From NCBI GenBank assembly GCA_966211965.1, contig CBIHON010000003.1, positions 167,844 to 231,843 of the forward strand: a stretch of DNA of 64,000 bases, read 5' to 3'. Numbering within the stretch: position 1 is the first letter of the stretch; each line of letters starts with the position of its first letter. The notes under the pieces are model-generated. The model saw nothing but the letters and a program-made list of their open reading frames with translations. It had not been told where the DNA came from and ran no database searches. Shown piece after piece: positions 60,291 through 64,000 of the stretch. This DNA comes from CBIHON01 sp966211965. Its GTDB lineage: Bacteria; Pseudomonadota; Gammaproteobacteria; Burkholderiales; Burkholderiaceae_D. The translations under genes and the position numbers were made by a program.

Positions 60291-62726
60291 CTAAATCTTC
60301 TTTATAGGAACCTGTTGTGGCATCGCCAAAGCAGCCTGCAATTGATCTTCATAAGGCTTTGCCAAAGCCGCCAAGTCATCCTTTTGGCATTGCGTCAGAT
60401 CGTATGCATTTTTTACAGACTTCAAGGCATTTTTAAACATTCTCAAAATGCCTTGCCCTTTTTCAATGTGATCAGAGCCGCCCACCAAATCGCCCGTCTG
60501 TTTCGTATGGACGATAGCGCCAGAAACCCCTCCTGGAATTTGAGGCTTCGCGCCAACATGCCCTTTGTCCTTATAGTCATGTATCGAAATACCATTCTCT
60601 ATCTCCGCTTTGTATTTATCGTACAATTCTTTACTCTTCGCACAATCGATTGGCCGCCTCGGTGCCAGTCCTAAAGGATCGATCCAAGTTATTGGATTAT
60701 GTACATAGGTGTAAAGATTCCGGCCTCCCATTAACCCAATCGGATCTTGCGAAATATACCGCGCCGCATCCGGATCATAGTATCGGAAGCGGTTGTAATG
60801 CAGCCCGGTTTCCTCATCCTCATACTGGCCTTGGAATCGGATATTCTGCGCAACCGGCTCGTCATCCACGGCAATGTGCTGCACCGTATTGCCCACGATT
60901 CTCGACTCGAACCGCTGCACCTTCCTGACCTTGCCCCACGCCTTGTAACTGCCCGCCCATACGATGTTGCCCTGCGCATCCGTCAATTCCTGCGGCGTGC
61001 CCAGGTGATCGCAGTGATACCAGTACGTCCTGCTGTTCTCCAGCTTGGGCTTGGGCCTGTCCAGTGCCTCGGCCAGCGGCATGCCGCCCGCCGTCAGGTA
61101 CGCCAGCGGGTTGGCTTGCCGCTGCGCATACGCCGATTGCTGCAAGGCCTTGAGAATCTGTTCCGGCCTCTGGTTCAGGAGCGCTTTCGCCTCTTGCACG
61201 TCCAGCGTGTTGTTCTCGATCCAGCTCTCGTCCGCCGATGGTTCTTGATCGGGCCAATCGAGTTCGCTGTCGATGCGCGCCAGCGGCACGAAGCTGTCCG
61301 GCTCGTAGACGTACAGGCTTTGGCTCTTGTCGGTCTGCTCCAGCAGCAGCCGGTTGCCGTCCCACACGAAGCGCATGCTTTCGCTGTGCGGCTTGCCGCC
61401 CTTGTCATACCGGACCACGCTCTTGCCGATGCGCCGCCCCAGCCCATCGTAACGGTAGCATGCTTGGCTGACCAGCTTGCCGCTGCGCTCCTCCACCGCC
61501 TCGATCAACTGCTGCTGGCAATTCCACCTCAGGCGCTGCACGCTGCCGTCCGCGCGCACCGTCTCGATCCGGTTGCCCCAGCGGTCGTGCTGGTAGCGCG
61601 CATTGTCCCATTCCTCCAGCAGGTTGTTGACCAGCTTCAGCACGAGCTTGGGCGCGCCGTTGCCGGCGGCCGGGGCGGCACTCGCGCTGCCTGTTGCATC
61701 CGGCCCCTTGTTCGGCACCAGGTTGTGCGCCGGATCGAAGGCGAACGTCTCCCGCCCCTCGCGCTGCTGGGCCACGGTGAGCCGCCCCAGCCGGTCGTAG
61801 CCGTACTGCGTCGCCCCTTTCCTCGCATCGATCAGGCTTTTCAGTTGCCCGTTGCGGTCGTACTGGTATTGCCGCTGGATGTGCGGCGTGACAGGCGCCT
61901 GCGCCGCATTCTGCCCCGGCGCTTCGAACCCGCTCGGGTTGCCCGCGATATTGTTCAGCCCCCGCGGCCCGCCCAGCGCTTCCCATACCGCCGGCGGCGC
62001 TTCCACGTTGCCGGCCAGCGCTCTTTGCAGGATCAGCCGCCCGCTTGCATCATGCCCGTAATGGCTCGCCAGCGGCCCCTGGCTGCGCCGGATTTCCCGG
62101 TGCAGGCGGTCGCGCTCGATGTCGGCGATCACTTCTCCGTCCAGGTTGATCTGGTGCACGTGGCCGCTGCCGTAGGCCAGTTCATTGAGCGTTCTGCCGT
62201 CGGGCAGGATGGTGGCGATGCGGTTGCCCAGGCTGTCGTAGCGGTGCCGGCTGGTGAAGGCTTCGCCCTCGATGACGCTGGTTTCCTCGATCAGCTGCCC
62301 CAGCGGATCATAGGCGAAGGTGGTGCGGCTGCGGTCGTTGCGCACCTGGATCAGGCGCCCGAGTTCGTCGTACTGGTAATGCGTGATGCCGTCGGGGGTG
62401 ACGATGCGCATCAAACGGCCCATATCGTCGCGCTCGTACACCGTGCGGATGCAATCGGTGAGGGAGGGCGCGCCCGCGCTTCCTTGGCTGTCGATTCCCA
62501 GCGGATTGAAGTGCGGGTTGTCGAGATTGGCCTGGACATAGGCAGCCCAGGAGGCCGGGTCCTTCAGGTCCAGGCCGGGCGCCGATGGGGTCGGCGCTTG
62601 GGGCGTATGGACGCCCGGTATCCCATAGGCGCGCTTTTCCGCCAGCTCGCCGGCGCTGCTGTAGTCATAGTTAGTCCAATGCAGTTGAAAGGAAGTGGCT
62701 CGCCGATCAGCTTCGGCAGGCCGCAT
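60291..62726 (-). CDS. Rhs-repeat polymorphic toxin, N-terminally shortened
   Basis: 811 residues. YD repeats are throughout (YERDDMGRLMRIVTPDGITH; YQYDELGRLIQVRNDRSRTT; YRYDGLGRRIGKSV). The Rhs core closes with YNRFRYYDPDAARYISQDPI, then WIDPLGLAP. After it (about 60291-60665) is a variable C-terminal domain of ~120 residues (PIDCAKSKELYDKYKAEIEN; HDYKDKGHVGAKPQIPGGVS; HTKQTGDLVGGSDHIEKGQG) that I do not recognise. Full-length Rhs proteins are about 1400 residues and start with a PAAR or T6SS/secretion region; that part is missing here and the frame starts in mid-repeat, so the gene may be truncated. Confidence 0.8.
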   Translation of the reverse strand: MRPAEADRRATSFQLHWTNYDYSSAGELAEKRAYGIPGVHTPQAPTPSAPGLDLKDPASWAAYVQANLDNPHFNPLGIDSQGSAGAPSLTDCIRTVYERDDMGRLMRIVTPDGITHYQYDELGRLIQVRNDRSRTTFAYDPLGQLIEETSVIEGEAFTSRHRYDSLGNRIATILPDGRTLNELAYGSGHVHQINLDGEVIADIERDRLHREIRRSQGPLASHYGHDASGRLILQRALAGNVEAPPAVWEALGGPRGLNNIAGNPSGFEAPGQNAAQAPVTPHIQRQYQYDRNGQLKSLIDARKGATQYGYDRLGRLTVAQQREGRETFAFDPAHNLVPNKGPDATGSASAAPAAGNGAPKLVLKLVNNLLEEWDNARYQHDRWGNRIETVRADGSVQRLRWNCQQQLIEAVEERSGKLVSQACYRYDGLGRRIGKSVVRYDKGGKPHSESMRFVWDGNRLLLEQTDKSQSLYVYEPDSFVPLARIDSELDWPDQEPSADESWIENNTLDVQEAKALLNQRPEQILKALQQSAYAQRQANPLAYLTAGGMPLAEALDRPKPKLENSRTYWYHCDHLGTPQELTDAQGNIVWAGSYKAWGKVRKVQRFESRIVGNTVQHIAVDDEPVAQNIRFQGQYEDEETGLHYNRFRYYDPDAARYISQDPIGLMGGRNLYTYVHNPITWIDPLGLAPRRPIDCAKSKELYDKYKAEIENGISIHDYKDKGHVGAKPQIPGGVSGAIVHTKQTGDLVGGSDHIEKGQGILRMFKNALKSVKNAYDLTQCQKDDLAALAKPYEDQLQAALAMPQQVPIKKI

Positions 62727-62771
62727 AATTTGCGCAGTTATGGGATCCGGAAATCAGGGGCAAGGTCACCG

Positions 62772-63290
62772 TCACAAAAGACGCAACCCCATCTCACTCA
62801 TTGCCAATAAGGCTTCCGCATTCCCTTTAGCATCATCGACTGGGTTATGGGTGTGCTTGGTTTTCCGCAACTTTTTCCACTCAGTCGCAGCTGCAGCACG
62901 TCTTTTGAATCCGGCGTACAAGTCTCCGATACGTCGAGCAGAAAATCCAAAACAATTCCGGCCCAAATAATGATGCATGTAGTAGTTGATCCATTGCCAA
63001 TCAAAGGCAGGATTATCGGATACGAAGGTTGGTTTTCCTTGACTATGCTTCAGCACCCACGCCTCGAATTCGCGCATTACTCTTTCAGGGTCGTCATAGG
63101 TGAGGTGCTCTTCACGCGAAATTCCCGAGATCGCAAGGGCTTCTGGGTTGAACCGATCGCAGACGGGGCGCGTTTTCCCTAGAAACGTGGTCTGGAGGCC
63201 GGCATCGAGTCGGATGGCGCCGAAAGACACCATCGAATAGTCGGAAGGAATGGGGCCGTCGGATTCGACGTCAACGATGAACCATGTCAT
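62772..63290 (-). CDS. DEDDh-type 3'-5' exonuclease
   Basis: 172 residues. Exonuclease motifs: IVDVESDGPIP (DxE), SDNPAFDWQWINYYMHHY (second Asp), and HTHNPVDDAKGNAEALL (His and last Asp). The substrate is DNA or RNA; related stand-alone proteins are annotated as 3'-5' exoribonucleases. Its ATG directly follows the stop of the gene before it (no gap), so both are in one transcript. Confidence 0.88.
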   Translation of the reverse strand: MTWFIVDVESDGPIPSDYSMVSFGAIRLDAGLQTTFLGKTRPVCDRFNPEALAISGISREEHLTYDDPERVMREFEAWVLKHSQGKPTFVSDNPAFDWQWINYYMHHYLGRNCFGFSARRIGDLYAGFKRRAAAATEWKKLRKTKHTHNPVDDAKGNAEALLAMSEMGLRLL

Positions 63291-63746
63291 TTACTTTACT
63301 TTCCATTTAAATCGCTTGATACGCATCTTGTTCATTTCACGGTCCATCCATCGCGGCCAGCGCTTTGTATAGATATGAAAACCGGCATCCTGTAACTTTC
63401 GGATGATGTCCCAACCCAACTCTTCACCTGTTTGATAAGGCAGAGAAAATCCATCTTCTGTCTGGCAAGGTACACCATTGTGTGCACAAATTGTTAACTC
63501 ATACTGTCTATGTATTTCGGTATAACGGATGAAAGGGTAATTGTGGATTAGTGCATCGATATTTTCGGGAATACCCAATAAAGTTATAAAGCAATTTTGC
63601 TTTTCCCAATCAATTTTATAGGCTGGAAACTCATCGTATCCATGCGACACATGTTGCTCCAGCGGGATGTCAAAAACTTTTCCGATGTCTCGAGCAGCAT
63701 CATGAAAAGTTCGGTCAGGAATAATGTACAAATTAAAGCATCCCAT
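63291..63746 (-). CDS. Hypothetical protein paired with the exonuclease
   Basis: 151 residues from ATG 63746 (AGGA upstream). It starts MGCFNLYIIPDRTFHDAARD and has PAYKIDWEKQNCFITLLGIP and YELTICAHNGVPCQTEDGFS; the end is basic (MDREMNKMRIKRFKWKVK). No signal peptide. Low GC, as in the immunity-like genes nearby. I do not recognise a family. Co-transcribed with the exonuclease. Confidence 0.65.
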   Translation of the reverse strand: MGCFNLYIIPDRTFHDAARDIGKVFDIPLEQHVSHGYDEFPAYKIDWEKQNCFITLLGIPENIDALIHNYPFIRYTEIHRQYELTICAHNGVPCQTEDGFSLPYQTGEELGWDIIRKLQDAGFHIYTKRWPRWMDREMNKMRIKRFKWKVK

Positions 63747-63774
63747 AATTTTTCCTAAAATTAACACATAAACT

Positions 63775-63960
63775 CTAAATTCTAACTTGCCGCTCTCCAC
63801 GCTCCTGCATTAACTCTGCCACTCTTTTATGGCTAAAGATTTTGAATCCAAATCGTTCTTTTTTCATTCCAGAAAAACAAGGATTTGCTGCCATCTCTGC
63901 ATGTATTCTGTCTTGTATGGATTTAATACGTTCATCCCTTTCACCCCAGGGCAACCGCAT
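63775..63960 (-). CDS. Small hypothetical protein
   Basis: 61 residues from ATG 63960 (GGGAG five bases upstream). MRLPWGERDERIKSIQDRIH, then a basic centre (MKKERFGFKIFSHKRVAELM) and RGERQVRI. Probably the first gene of a three-gene transcript with the next two. Function unknown. Confidence 0.55.
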   Translation of the reverse strand: MRLPWGERDERIKSIQDRIHAEMAANPCFSGMKKERFGFKIFSHKRVAELMQERGERQVRI

Positions 63961-64000
63961 CAAAACTCCCTGAATATCAATAAGTTACGAAATGAGCGTA

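Overview
The window looks like a chromosomal segment of a high-GC betaproteobacterium, probably Burkholderiales and perhaps Oxalobacteraceae. This rests on the gene set (two class A PBPs, DbpA, a fused MnmC, a DUF4142 protein, NuoB type), the codon use, and CTG-N10-CAG LexA boxes. No rRNA is present, so the assignment is an inference. Housekeeping genes alternate with accessory islands.

1-7.4 kb holds a partial zinc metallopeptidase, a DUF4142 protein, a bifunctional PBP, DbpA, and an MnmC-like protein with a degraded methyltransferase half. 7.7-11.3 kb encodes a large secreted protein with 14 propeller-type repeats and four copies of a ~115-residue module. A second secreted protein at 24.9-29.0 kb carries the same module joined to WD40 repeats. 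11.5-12.9 kb has an orphan NuoB paralogue and an AraC regulator.

13.0-23.4 kb is a defence island read on the minus strand as one tightly packed operon: a small HTH regulator, hsdR, hsdM, a YhcG/DUF1016 nuclease, hsdS, then an ABC-type ATPase and HNH nuclease pair resembling Septu (PtuA/PtuB). A RhuM-type remnant lies at its end. 23.6-24.6 kb is a TetR regulator facing a small membrane protein across two matching palindromic operators.

29-46 kb holds DUF445, a CZB protein, MsrA, a LexA-boxed radical SAM protein, hisC behind a histidine-codon leader and attenuator, a decapitated SDR gene, an SOS-boxed FAN1 nuclease and nuclease-helicase operon, a DUF4399 protein, a PLP dehydratase, a secreted zincin-like protein, initiator tRNA-Met and PBP1A. 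46-55.6 kb is metabolic: an AhpD-like protein with an AraC regulator; a LysR-controlled CoA-lyase / CoA-transferase / 2-hydroxycarboxylate transporter operon; and a LysR facing an MDR oxidoreductase and an SDR.

56-64 kb holds a HAF-repeat secreted protein, then an Rhs polymorphic-toxin array. The array has a main Rhs gene with an unrecognised C-terminal toxin and its presumed immunity gene, a toxin fragment with an immunity gene, an EndoU tip with MafI immunity, and an IS5-type transposase scrap. Three or four families of short palindromic elements flanked by YTAR-type TA sites (about 73-163 bp) are scattered through the window, mostly at gene 3' ends, where they supply or adjoin stop codons.
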